This document shows positions 25,658-33,544 of a stretch of 33,744 nucleotides of DNA, one piece after another (position 1 is the first letter of the stretch; every line of letters begins with the position of its first letter). A model generated the notes under the pieces. It saw only the letters and a program-made list of their open reading frames with translations. It did not search any database and was not told the DNA's origin. The position numbers were made by a program, and so were the translations under genes. Source of the stretch: Pseudodesulfovibrio sp. S3 (GTDB lineage: Bacteria > Desulfobacterota > Desulfovibrionia > Desulfovibrionales > Desulfovibrionaceae); assembly GCF_004025585.1 (NCBI RefSeq), contig NZ_QTZO01000024.1, positions 1 through 33,744 on the forward strand. Direction: 5' to 3'.

Positions 25658-25673
25658 TGTCGGGGAGCCGACA
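25658..25673. promoter_or_regulatory. CooA-binding site upstream of cooS
   Basis: TGTCG-GGGAGC-CGACA is a perfect 5+5 inverted repeat with 6-base spacing, the same arrangement as known CooA sites. Its centre lies about 117 bases upstream of the cooS ATG; class II activation would put the start near 25623. The cooA gene is close by. The remainder of 25549-25835 holds no gene except the leader of the gene at 25836. Confidence 0.7.
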
Positions 25674-25835
25674 AATGGAGAGGGAAAATGCGAAAAAATA
25701 ATACTACCGGCCAACAACTTCCATGGTGACACACTGTTGCAAGTAACATACGCTATCAACAAACAATCAAGAGATGAGAAAGAAGCAGGACGGCAAGCAA
25801 AGATATCCTTTAATGAAACAAGCACAGGAGGAACA

Positions 25836-26087
25836 ATGGTAAAACACTTTGATCTCAAAGCGGCTCTGGATTTCATTCGGAAAGGATACACAAAAGGGAA
25901 AGAACCCTTTCACTTCACCGCTTCCGAGTTGGCGAACGCCATCAGCATATCGGAAAAAAAGGCGATAGAAGTTCTCGAAAAAATCAATAACCGCGCTCAG
26001 TTCTGGAGGGGCAGTTTTGCCTCGAACGGCGACAGCCTTGTTGTCAGCTCCACCGTGTTTGAGCGGATAAAAGACTGGTTCAAATAA
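25836..26087 (+). CDS. Small helix-turn-helix-like protein inside the CO locus (83 aa)
   Basis: An 83-residue protein with a very strong AGGAGG site before its ATG. The sequence FTASELANAISISEKKAIEVLEKINNR (residues about 27-53) looks like the helices of a small winged helix, and GDSLVVSSTVFERIKDWFK could form the wing and last helix. I do not recognise the family. It lies divergent from cooS and convergent with cooA, whose stop codon abuts its own with no spacer. The position suggests a role in CO response or cofactor handling, but nothing in the sequence proves it. Confidence 0.72.
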   Translation: MVKHFDLKAALDFIRKGYTKGKEPFHFTASELANAISISEKKAIEVLEKINNRAQFWRGSFASNGDSLVVSSTVFERIKDWFK

Positions 26088-26747
26088 TCATTCGGAATCA
26101 ATTCCGGCCGCCTTCTCCAGCGCGCCCACGTCCGGGATGAAATACTCCCCGCGGGCGCGTTTTTCCATGAGTCCCGCGCGCTCCATGTCGTTGAGCAGGG
26201 TGGAGACGGTCTGGCGGGTGGCTCCCACCAATTTGGCAAGCTGTTCAATGGTCAGATTGAGGTTGAGAACCATACCGCCGTCCTCAGGCACGCCGATATC
26301 GCGGGCTTCGGACAGAATGTAATCCATGAGGCGGTTGTAGATATCCTTGAAGGCCAGGGAGCCTATGATGGAAAATGAATTCTGCAGAATGTGCCCGAGC
26401 ACCCGGACCATGGTCCGGGTGAACAGCGGAACTTCCGTCATGCACCGCTTCACGGACCGGACATCGGTAACCAGCAGTTCAGTCTCTTCCAGGGCCTGGA
26501 TGTGGCATCCCGCATGGGTTGCGTAGAGATCACCCGGCCCGAGGATGCCCAGGGTGAATTCCTTGTCCTCGTAGGCCAGATAAACCCGCACCCTTCCCTC
26601 GGCAATGACGAAGACCAGATCCGCGATCTCATCAGGCCGGTAGATGACGCAGTCCTTGGCAAAAGTCCGCCGATTGAATACCGCCCGCAGATCGGCCAGT
26701 TCTTCCTTGGCGATCTCGTCAAGGAGATTGACTCCTGAAAACTTCAT
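26088..26747 (-). CDS. cooA: CooA, haem-containing CO-sensing regulator (CRP/FNR family)
   Basis: A 219-residue CRP/FNR-type regulator. The segment GDLYATHAGCHIQALEETE (72-90) matches the CooA haem region, with H78 at the place of the ferrous haem ligand His77 of Rhodospirillum CooA. The ferric ligand Cys75 is replaced by alanine (A76), as in several other CooA homologues. The C-terminal helix-turn-helix is LTIEQLAKLVGATRQTVSTLLNDMERAG. On CO binding it should activate cooS through the palindrome at 25658. The ATG at 26747 has GAGGG upstream. An ordinary CRP/FNR protein is the alternative, but gene context and the His region favour CooA. Confidence 0.87.
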   Translation of the reverse strand: MKFSGVNLLDEIAKEELADLRAVFNRRTFAKDCVIYRPDEIADLVFVIAEGRVRVYLAYEDKEFTLGILGPGDLYATHAGCHIQALEETELLVTDVRSVKRCMTEVPLFTRTMVRVLGHILQNSFSIIGSLAFKDIYNRLMDYILSEARDIGVPEDGGMVLNLNLTIEQLAKLVGATRQTVSTLLNDMERAGLMEKRARGEYFIPDVGALEKAAGIDSE

Positions 26748-26868
26748 ATGGTTCCCTCTTTTTCCCCAAATGTAACATGCAGAGCGGTTCACCGTCCAAT
26801 TTCCACTTCGCGAATTCCCTTGGCTATTGATGATGACTTGACCTGAAGTGGATGGTAATGATGTTGAA

Positions 26869-27639
26869 ATGACCTTCTGCAATTTTTTCATAACCGCCCT
26901 GGCCGTCCTGGCCCTGGCCAGCCCCGTTCAGGCCGCCCAATACAAAGAATGGCCCCTTCCGAACACATGCATTTTCGGCATGCCCGTGTCCGGCCATGCC
27001 GTGATGAAAGGAAACACCGGCCTGATCACCGAAATACTCAAGGCCGTGTTTCTCCCGGAAGGATACGAGCTCGTCCACGCGGATCTCCCGTACAGGCGCG
27101 TCCTCAGCGAGTTGGCCGCAGGCAATATCCACTGCACCCTTGACCTCAAGGAACATCCCAGGGAAGCCGTGGCAGCCAAAACCGTGATCGCCATATGCGA
27201 GCTGTCCGTAGCCTATGTGCGTACTCAAAGTTTCGAAGACATGGACGACCTGACCGGGCAAAAAGTGGCCTGCCTCCACGGGTACGACATCCAGCGGCTG
27301 TTGCCGGTGGAGATCAAACCACAGACCGTCTATGACCTGACTTCGGCCATCCTCATGCTCGACAGGGGACACGCCAAGTTCGTCATCGACGACGCCACCC
27401 TGCTCAAGGAAGCCATTCAGGAGACCAAAATCCCGTCCAACGCCTTCGGCATAGCCCCGCTCATGAGCCTGGACATCGTCCCTGTTTTTTCGCCCGATGA
27501 AAAAGGGCGCCGCCTGCGGGACATATACGACCGCAGGATGCAAAAAATGATCGCCTCCGGGGAATTGCAGCGCATCATGTCGGAAAACGGGCTGAGCAAG
27601 GTCGGCATACAAAACGTCCTCAAGGCCAACGGCCACTGA
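26869..27639 (+). CDS. Family 3 periplasmic substrate-binding protein
   Basis: A 256-residue protein of the extracellular solute-binding family 3 type (amino-acid-binding-like), recognisable from the LITEILKAVFLPEGYELVH opening, the DLTGQKVACLHGYD hinge region and the final RDIYDRRMQKMIASGELQRI. A hydrophobic signal peptide spans residues 1-22, ending at VQA, but its start lacks the usual basic residues. An in-frame GTG at 26848 only adds acidic residues, so the start is uncertain. No permease or ATPase gene lies next to it. It is followed 4 bases later by a methyltransferase gene. It may be an orphan binding protein. Confidence 0.75.
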   Translation: MTFCNFFITALAVLALASPVQAAQYKEWPLPNTCIFGMPVSGHAVMKGNTGLITEILKAVFLPEGYELVHADLPYRRVLSELAAGNIHCTLDLKEHPREAVAAKTVIAICELSVAYVRTQSFEDMDDLTGQKVACLHGYDIQRLLPVEIKPQTVYDLTSAILMLDRGHAKFVIDDATLLKEAIQETKIPSNAFGIAPLMSLDIVPVFSPDEKGRRLRDIYDRRMQKMIASGELQRIMSENGLSKVGIQNVLKANGH

Positions 27640-27643
27640 TCCG

Positions 27644-28252
27644 ATGCCGGAATACGCAAAGACCGCATCCCTGTATGATCCCCTGATCGGGCCGGCACTG
27701 AGTCCCATCCACAAGGCCATGGTGGATATCCTGACCCTGCATGCCCCGGACAACCTGCTCGACCTTTGCTGCGGAACCGGACTGCTGGCCGGGCAGGCCG
27801 CCCGATCCGGCATCACCACCCTGGGTGTGGATATTTCGCCCCACATGCTCAGGGTCGCCCGAAACAAGCGTCCGACCGCAGCGTTTCTCCGGGCGGACGC
27901 CGCTGCGCTCCCCCTGCCGGACAACGCCTTTGACGCGGCAGCGATCAGCTTCGCCCTGCACGAAAAACCCATGGCAACGGCCAGGGCCATCCTGACCGAG
28001 ATGAGACGGGTGGTCCGCAAGGACGGACAGATCATCGTGGCCGACTACCAGTGGCCCGCCCCCGGAAAGGGCTTCTTCACGGGCAAGGTCATCAGCCTCA
28101 TCGAACGGCTGGCCGGACAGGAACACCACGCCTGCTTCAGGCAGTACATGGAAGAAGGAGGGGCGGTTCCCCTGCTCAGCAGGGCCGGACTGACCGGCAA
28201 ATGCGTGCGCCGCTTCATGCACGGATGGGTGGGGCTGTACGTCGTGGCCTGA
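27644..28252 (+). CDS. SAM-dependent methyltransferase (UbiE-like class I)
   Basis: A 202-residue class I methyltransferase. Motif I is LDLCCGTGLLAGQAA (39-53), motif II is the acidic end of TLGVDISPHM, and RADAAALPLPDNAFDAA is the post-II region, as in UbiE and related methyltransferases. The last third (about residues 140-200) is specific to this protein and would hold the substrate. It begins 4 bases after the binding protein gene, so they are probably co-transcribed. The substrate is unknown; nothing connects it firmly to quinone synthesis. Confidence 0.83.
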   Translation: MPEYAKTASLYDPLIGPALSPIHKAMVDILTLHAPDNLLDLCCGTGLLAGQAARSGITTLGVDISPHMLRVARNKRPTAAFLRADAAALPLPDNAFDAAAISFALHEKPMATARAILTEMRRVVRKDGQIIVADYQWPAPGKGFFTGKVISLIERLAGQEHHACFRQYMEEGGAVPLLSRAGLTGKCVRRFMHGWVGLYVVA

Positions 28253-28265
28253 ACCGAACGCAAAA

Positions 28266-28292
28266 CGGCGCCCACCATGACGGTGAGCGCCG
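28266..28292. terminator. Terminator hairpin between methyltransferase and Spy-like gene
   Basis: CGGCGCCCACC (28266-28276) pairs with GGTGAGCGCCG (28282-28292) apart from one C-A mismatch. On the minus strand TTTT follows, so it mainly ends the Spy-like transcript; it lies between two convergent genes. Confidence 0.65.
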
Positions 28293-28330
28293 CAAAAACG
28301 AAGATGGCATTGCCGTGCCTGCTTCACGAG

Positions 28331-28807
28331 CTACCGATGGCTGTGCTCCGCATGGTCTTTCATATGCATCTTGAGCCTCTGGACGAGCTGCTTCTGCTGA
28401 CCTGCATCCAGGATATCGTAGGTCTCAACCATGAGATCGATCTCGGCGTTCACAGATTCGGACAGGACCGCAACCTCCTTTTTCATCATCCCGGCCAAAG
28501 CATCGAGGTTTGGATCGGCCTTGCTCATCTCCGCAACAACGGCGTCACGGGCGACCTTGTGCCGACTGCTGATCCCGTCCAGGCCCGCGCCAATCCGTTC
28601 GCGGACATGGGAGTACCGGGCCTGCTGGCCGGAAGTCAGCTTGAGTTCCTGCATGGCGTAGTCGAGATGGGACAGCACCCGTTCCCTGAGAAACCCGGCG
28701 CAGTTATTGGCCATATAATTCTTGAAACCGGAAATGGCGAAGCCTCCGGTTGCCAGACTGATCACGAGCACCAGCGCCATCAACGCAAACCATTTTCCAT
28801 TCTTCAT
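28331..28807 (-). CDS. Spy/CpxP-like periplasmic protein
   Basis: A 158-residue protein with an N-terminal signal or anchor (residues about 6-28), then an almost wholly helical domain. It contains LKLTSGQQARYSHVRERI and a second LDAGQQKQLVQRLK, matching the LTxxQ pattern of Spy/CpxP and metal-resistance sensors. The tail HAEHSHR is histidine-rich and could bind metal. Spy/CpxP proteins act as periplasmic chaperones or inhibit the CpxA sensor. It is divergent from a CpxRA-like pair with GTAAA boxes between them, fitting feedback control. The start is the ATG at 28807 with AAGGAG upstream; the longer frame to 28870 is not supported. Confidence 0.8.
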   Translation of the reverse strand: MKNGKWFALMALVLVISLATGGFAISGFKNYMANNCAGFLRERVLSHLDYAMQELKLTSGQQARYSHVRERIGAGLDGISSRHKVARDAVVAEMSKADPNLDALAGMMKKEVAVLSESVNAEIDLMVETYDILDAGQQKQLVQRLKMHMKDHAEHSHR

Positions 28808-28874
28808 TCTGTTCTCCTTGGTGAATCTGTTCCTGTGGACGTCTTGCACCCTAGGGACAAATGGTTGCACAGGC

Positions 28875-28941
28875 TTTACGCGGCAGTATCAAGAGGTGAA
28901 AAAGTGTAAAAAAGTGTAAATCGGAGCTGTTCCGGTTTTAC
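28875..28941. promoter_or_regulatory. CpxR-box-like GTAAA cluster
   Basis: GTAAA occurs at 28906 and 28916, exactly 10 bases apart (GTAAA-N5-GTAAA, the E. coli CpxR consensus), preceded in phase by GTGAA at 28896. Inverted copies (TTTAC) lie at 28875 and 28937. All fall in the gap shared by the Spy-like gene and the two-component operon, so both could be controlled by the regulator encoded at 28972. Confidence 0.6.
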
Positions 28942-28971
28942 ATGGCGAAACAGGGGGGCTAAGGAATTACC

Positions 28972-29667
28972 ATGGAAAAACATCTTCTGGTCATCGACGA
29001 CGATGCAAAACTGCGCCGCCTCCTGGGCGAATACCTGACCGGGTACGGCTATCTCGTGGACTTTCTCGAAGACGGCAGCCGGGTCATGGATACCCTCGAC
29101 TCCATGCACCCCGATCTGATCATCCTCGACGTCATGCTGCCCGACCGCGACGGGTTCGACATCCTCCTTGAAATACGCGGCGCCAGCCGTGTGCCCGTGA
29201 TCATGCTCACGGCCAAGGGCGAAGACGAAGATCGCATCGTGGGGCTGGAGATGGGCGCGGACGACTACCTGCCCAAGCCCTTCAACCCGCGAGAACTGCT
29301 GGCCCGGATCAAGGCCGTGTTCCGCAGGCTTAACGAACCCCAGGACATGTTCGAGGACAGCGGAACCATCTCGGCCGGAGGGATGACCTTGGACCCGGCC
29401 AGACTGGTCCTGACCATAAACGGCGAACCGATGGAGCTTTCCACCACCGAGACCCGCCTCATGCAGGCATTGATGAGCCGGACAGGCCGGGCGCTCTCCA
29501 GGGACCAGCTCATGTCCATGGCCTGGGGCCGGGATTATGCCGCCTTTGACCGCTCCATCGACGTGCAGATAAGCCGGCTCCGGGCCAAGCTCGCCCCCTA
29601 TGCCGGACATGAAAAACGCATCCGCACGGTCTGGGGAACAGGCTACATGTTCATGGGGGACGCGTGA
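28972..29667 (+). CDS. OmpR/CpxR-family response regulator
   Basis: A 231-residue regulator with a receiver domain (acidic pocket D9-D11, phospho-acceptor D53 in ILDVMLPD, T in MLTAKG, K in PKPFNP) and a winged-helix output domain (ETRLMQALMSRTGRALSRDQLM, then VDVQISRLRAKL-type recognition region, RTVWGTGYMF). AAGGAA lies just before the ATG. Its stop shares a base with the kinase start. With a Spy-like target and GTAAA boxes next door, a CpxR-like envelope-stress role is likely. Confidence 0.92.
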   Translation: MEKHLLVIDDDAKLRRLLGEYLTGYGYLVDFLEDGSRVMDTLDSMHPDLIILDVMLPDRDGFDILLEIRGASRVPVIMLTAKGEDEDRIVGLEMGADDYLPKPFNPRELLARIKAVFRRLNEPQDMFEDSGTISAGGMTLDPARLVLTINGEPMELSTTETRLMQALMSRTGRALSRDQLMSMAWGRDYAAFDRSIDVQISRLRAKLAPYAGHEKRIRTVWGTGYMFMGDA

Positions 29668-31049
29668 TGTTCGGCCGATTGTATCTCAAGATATTCCTCA
29701 GCTTCGTCTGCGTCATGCTGGTGACCCTGGTCCTGGTCGCGGGTCTGTTCCGGCACACCCAGGGCCAGGAATTTCTGGGCCGCTTCAAGCGGTTGGCCCA
29801 CGCCCAAGTGATCCTGGTGAAATCTTCGGTGGAAAACAGCATCCTCCTCAACCACGGATCGACCGGCGCGCTGCAGCCCCTGGTGGACAAGCTTGCCAAT
29901 ATTTACAGGGCACGGTTGTGGATAACAGGCCAGAACAATACCGTATTGGCCCGGTCTTTTCCCGGCCCGATCCCCACGCCCCAACCCGAAAATCCTGAAA
30001 AAGAAGACGAACAGCGCCTGTGGAGCCAGGAAGCCGGAGCCAACGTAATCCTTTGCGGCGAAGACCCGAAATGCCTGTACGTGACCATTCCCTTCGGCGG
30101 CCGGGACGGGGTGCCGCCCGGAACAATCCACTACCTTGACCAGAACATGGAAGGCCTGCACCACGAAAAGCCTTTCTTCCTCGGCCTGATCTCCATCTGC
30201 GCGGTCGTGGCCCTGCTCATCATGCCGGTTTCCCGGCTCATCACCAGGCGGCTCAAACGGCTGCGCCGATCCGCCCTGTGCATCGCCGACGGCGACCTCT
30301 CCCACCGGGCCCAGATCCGGGGCCGGGACGAAGTGGCCGAATTGGGCCAGGCAATCAACCGAATGGCACATTCCCTGTCGCGCATGATTCGCGCCAGCCG
30401 GGAACTGACCGCCAACGTCTCCCATGAGTTGCGCACCCCTCTCACCCGGATCCGCATCGCCGAAGAAATGCTGCGCGAACAATTCGGTGACAAGGGCACC
30501 GCCCATCTGGATTCCATCCGCGAGGATATCGAGGCGTTGGATAAACTCATCGGCCGGTTGCTGACCCTCTCAAAACTCGATCTCAAGGAAGACCTCCTCA
30601 CCCTGGAACCCGTCGATCTGGCCGAGCTGACCGAACATGTCCTGGACCGACTGCGGCCCATTGCCGAACACCGCAACGTGAATGTCTCGGCTCAATTGCC
30701 CAAGGACACGGTCATCCATGCCGACGGCGAAGTCCTGCTCACCGGGCTGAACGGCATTCTGGAAAACGGGGTCAAGCACGCCACGGAGAACGGCTGGCTC
30801 AAGGTAGCCATCTCGGTGAAAGGCAACACAGCCATTCTCACCGCCGAGAACAGCCACCCGCCCCTGCCCGAAGAGGAGCTGACGGCCATCTTCGAGCCGT
30901 TCAGACGGGCCAGGGGAACCCGCACCCAGGGAACGGGCCTCGGGCTGGCCATTGCCTACAAGACCATCATGCGGCACGGCGGCACATTGAGCGCCGAAAA
31001 CACCGACGAAGGCATCCTCTTTACGGCCACGTTGCCGATCAGAAGGTAG
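29667..31049 (+). CDS. CpxA-like membrane sensor histidine kinase
   Basis: A 460-residue kinase with TM1 at about 7-28, a periplasmic domain of about 140 residues, TM2 at about 169-190, then HAMP, phospho-acceptor H253 (NVSHELRTPLTR) and an ATPase domain (NGILENGVKHA, GTRTQGTGLGLAIAYK). The ATG overlaps the regulator stop as TGATG; a GTG one codon earlier is less likely. The arrangement with a divergent Spy/CpxP-like gene matches CpxPRA of enterobacteria, where CpxP restrains the sensor. The periplasmic domain has C130 and C136, which could form a disulfide. Confidence 0.92.
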   Translation: MFGRLYLKIFLSFVCVMLVTLVLVAGLFRHTQGQEFLGRFKRLAHAQVILVKSSVENSILLNHGSTGALQPLVDKLANIYRARLWITGQNNTVLARSFPGPIPTPQPENPEKEDEQRLWSQEAGANVILCGEDPKCLYVTIPFGGRDGVPPGTIHYLDQNMEGLHHEKPFFLGLISICAVVALLIMPVSRLITRRLKRLRRSALCIADGDLSHRAQIRGRDEVAELGQAINRMAHSLSRMIRASRELTANVSHELRTPLTRIRIAEEMLREQFGDKGTAHLDSIREDIEALDKLIGRLLTLSKLDLKEDLLTLEPVDLAELTEHVLDRLRPIAEHRNVNVSAQLPKDTVIHADGEVLLTGLNGILENGVKHATENGWLKVAISVKGNTAILTAENSHPPLPEEELTAIFEPFRRARGTRTQGTGLGLAIAYKTIMRHGGTLSAENTDEGILFTATLPIRR

Positions 31050-31120
31050 TCCCACCGATTGATTTTGGAATAGGGTTCATCCATAGTGGCCCAAGCCACA
31101 ACTCTGACCAAGGGATACAC

Positions 31121-31855
31121 ATGCTCGAAGGACTCTGGACCCTGGAAAATCTGATTGCGCTCATCACCCTGTCCGGGCTGGAAATCGTGCTCGGCATCGA
31201 CAATATCGTATTTGTGGTGGTGGTCACCAACAAACTGCCGGAAGCCTCGCGAGCAACGGCACGGCGGCTGGGCATCGGCCTGGCCATGGTCACCCGCATC
31301 CTGCTTCTGCTCGCCATCTCGGCCATCATGGGGTTGACCGCCCCCCTGTTCACCGTGTTCGGCCATGTTGTCTCGGGACGGGATGTCGTGCTGCTGACCG
31401 GCGGTCTGTTCCTGCTGGCCAAGGCCACCCATGAGATCCACGACAAGCTGGAAGGTCCCGGCCCGGACGGCAGCCATGTGCGCGCCAACTACTCATACAC
31501 CAGCGCCATCATCCAAATCCTGCTGCTCGACATGGTCTTTTCCCTGGACTCGGTCATCACTGCCGTGGGCATGGCCCAGCACATCACCGTCATGGTCGCG
31601 GCCATAGTCATAGCCGTGCTGGTCATGCTGCTTTTTGCCGGGCCGGTGTCCGAGTTCGTGTCCGCCCACCCCACGGTGCAGATGCTCGCATTCTCCTTCC
31701 TGCTCCTGGTGGGCATATTCCTCATGGCCGAGGGCATGCACAAGCACATCGACCGCGGGTACATCTATTTCGCCATGGCCTTTTCGCTGTTCGTGGAGTT
31801 CCTCAACCTTCGGATACGAAAGATGCGGAAGGACACATCAGGCAGCGCGGCCTGA
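31121..31855 (+). CDS. TerC-family integral membrane protein
   Basis: A 244-residue protein with about seven transmembrane helices. Family hallmarks are GLEIVLGIDNIVFVVVV near the N-terminus and LLLDMVFSLDSVITAVG in the middle, each with a conserved aspartate inside a membrane segment. TerC-type proteins are tied to tellurite resistance and, in several bacteria, to manganese export and metal loading of exported proteins. AAGGGA precedes the ATG. It lies 71 bases after the CpxA-like gene, so it may be read from the same transcript, and an envelope or metal stress role would fit. Confidence 0.87.
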   Translation: MLEGLWTLENLIALITLSGLEIVLGIDNIVFVVVVTNKLPEASRATARRLGIGLAMVTRILLLLAISAIMGLTAPLFTVFGHVVSGRDVVLLTGGLFLLAKATHEIHDKLEGPGPDGSHVRANYSYTSAIIQILLLDMVFSLDSVITAVGMAQHITVMVAAIVIAVLVMLLFAGPVSEFVSAHPTVQMLAFSFLLLVGIFLMAEGMHKHIDRGYIYFAMAFSLFVEFLNLRIRKMRKDTSGSAA

Positions 31856-31873
31856 CGGCACCGGCAGAAGCGG

Positions 31874-32674
31874 CTACACAAAGAATTCCGGTTTTTTCGG
31901 TTCCTTATACAAGGTAAAGAGCCTGATTGCAGCGTCCTTCACCGGACCGGGCTTCATGGATCGGGCCCCTTGCGGGCAACTCTTTATACAGGCGCAGCAG
32001 GTGATGCATTTTACCTGATCGATCGCCGCACTGTTTTGCGGATCAACGGCACCGACAGGGCACAGCTCTGCACAGAGACCGCATTGCGCACACTGATCAC
32101 TCACTTGAATGAAATCGACATTCCACAGCTCCGTCCTCCCTTCGTAAGGATAGGAACCGGGCACCTCGACCTCGCGGACCTCCGCCATGGAGGAAACGGA
32201 ATCCAGCTTTTCCCGAATTCTCCGGCCGAACCGCGCCGCATGTTTCAAATCCTCTTCATCGGGGCGGCCCTGTGCTGTGGGCTCCTCGGAATTGGAGAAC
32301 GAGTGTTCCCCGACGTATGCCGCACCGGCAATGGGAACACATCCTCGGCGCGAAACGATATCCTTCAGTTCGAGCAATGCATTTTCATAGGCGCGGTTGC
32401 CGTAGACAACCACACAGACCGCGGGGGTGTCGTGTCCCTGAAGCGCATTCAGCCATTCATTCAACAATGCCGGCACCCGCCCCATATATACGGGGACCGC
32501 GACGACAAGCAGTTCGTTTTCCGAGGTTCGTAACGGCTGCCTTCTCGCTTCCGGCCTGGTAATATCGATCAATTCCACCGCGACCGGGCCAAGTCCGTCA
32601 GCAATGCCCCGAACCACGGCCCTGGTGGTCCCGGTCGGTGAAAAACAGACCAATTTCACGGATTCCATTTTCAT
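31874..32674 (-). CDS. EFR1-type flavodoxin-ferredoxin fusion
   Basis: A 266-residue protein with an N-terminal flavodoxin-like domain (FSPTGTTRAVVRGIA at about 11-25 for FMN phosphate, AVPVYMGRVPALLNEW) and two C-terminal [4Fe-4S] motifs (CAQCGLCAELCPVG, CITCCACIKSCPQG). EFR1-family proteins are soluble electron carriers or small oxidoreductases of anaerobes. The ATG at 32674 (MKMESVK) has AAAGGA upstream; frames starting at 32737 have none. It is divergent from a TetR regulator and probably controlled by it. The partner and substrate are unknown. Confidence 0.85.
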   Translation of the reverse strand: MKMESVKLVCFSPTGTTRAVVRGIADGLGPVAVELIDITRPEARRQPLRTSENELLVVAVPVYMGRVPALLNEWLNALQGHDTPAVCVVVYGNRAYENALLELKDIVSRRGCVPIAGAAYVGEHSFSNSEEPTAQGRPDEEDLKHAARFGRRIREKLDSVSSMAEVREVEVPGSYPYEGRTELWNVDFIQVSDQCAQCGLCAELCPVGAVDPQNSAAIDQVKCITCCACIKSCPQGARSMKPGPVKDAAIRLFTLYKEPKKPEFFV

Positions 32675-32761
32675 ATCATTTCCTTTGAGCCGTTCCATAA
32701 TCCCGGCCCTCTTCGCCCTTGTTACTCTCTGCTTCATAACCCATTCATACCGGTAAATAAA

Positions 32762-32779
32762 TTACGATACGCAACGTAA
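32762..32779. promoter_or_regulatory. Candidate TetR operator over the flavoprotein gene promoter
   Basis: TTACG and CGTAA flank 8 bases (inverted repeat). On the minus strand a perfect TTGACA (32797-32802) lies 17-18 bases before TTACGT/TACGTT within the repeat, so the palindrome would cover the -10 region of the EFR1-type gene. TetR-family proteins commonly repress the divergent gene in this way. Confidence 0.45.
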
Positions 32780-32840
32780 AGAAACTTGCCAGCAATTGTC
32801 AAGCATGGCACCATGTGCCCGCTAAGGAGTGAGGGAAGAC

Positions 32841-33446
32841 ATGACCAAGGCAAAAATCGGACGTCCCAGAAGCGAAAAGGCACAGGAGGCAATACTCAAC
32901 GCCACCCACGACCTGCTGCATGAGACCAAAGGGACCGCGTTGACCATCGAGGCCATCGCAAAACGGGCTGAAGTCGGCAAGCCGACCATCTACCGCTGGT
33001 GGCCCACATTGGCGGACATCGTTCTGGAAACGCTCCTGCGCCAGGCCGAGACGGACATTCCTGTGCCCCCTTTCGACTCTTTGCGGGCGACGCTCCGTCG
33101 ATTCCTGGGGCAGTCCATACGTTCCCTTGTTGACGGGAACGGCGTACACCTGCGGTTCCTGATGGCGCAGGCCCAAAAGGATGAGGCGTTCCGCCAGCGG
33201 TTCCGGGACAACTTCGTTGCCAAACGGCGCGCTGCCCTGAACTCGATTTTTCTCCGGGCAGCGGAGCAGGGGCAGCTCGGCCCCGGGGACAACCCGGAAC
33301 TGTTGGTGGACATTGTTTTCGGGGCCATGTGGTACCGCCTGCTCACAGGGCATGCCGTCATGGATGAGGCCTTTGCGGAGGAACTGACCGAGTTGGTCGT
33401 ACGGTCGGTTCAGGCGAGTCCTGCGCCACAACGCATGGGGTCATGA
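32841..33446 (+). CDS. TetR/AcrR-family transcriptional regulator
   Basis: A 201-residue regulator. The N-terminal helix-turn-helix is complete: residues about 8-55, with ILNATHDLLHETKGTALTIE, then IAKRAEVGKPTIYRWWP as the recognition part. The C-terminal ligand domain (about 75-195) resembles the TetR_C group that follows a YRWW motif. The ATG at 32841 has GAGGG; a GTG at 32829 is a less likely start. It is divergent from the EFR1-type gene, with a palindrome between, so it probably represses that gene until an unknown small molecule binds. Confidence 0.88.
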   Translation: MTKAKIGRPRSEKAQEAILNATHDLLHETKGTALTIEAIAKRAEVGKPTIYRWWPTLADIVLETLLRQAETDIPVPPFDSLRATLRRFLGQSIRSLVDGNGVHLRFLMAQAQKDEAFRQRFRDNFVAKRRAALNSIFLRAAEQGQLGPGDNPELLVDIVFGAMWYRLLTGHAVMDEAFAEELTELVVRSVQASPAPQRMGS

Positions 33447-33544
33447 TTCGTCATCCAGTCAGGCGATACGCTGAGTTTGTTTTTCGGTCCGGCAATTCAC
33501 ACCAACCCGATTAGTGCTTGAGAGGGTGTGGCCTTGGCGCATCT

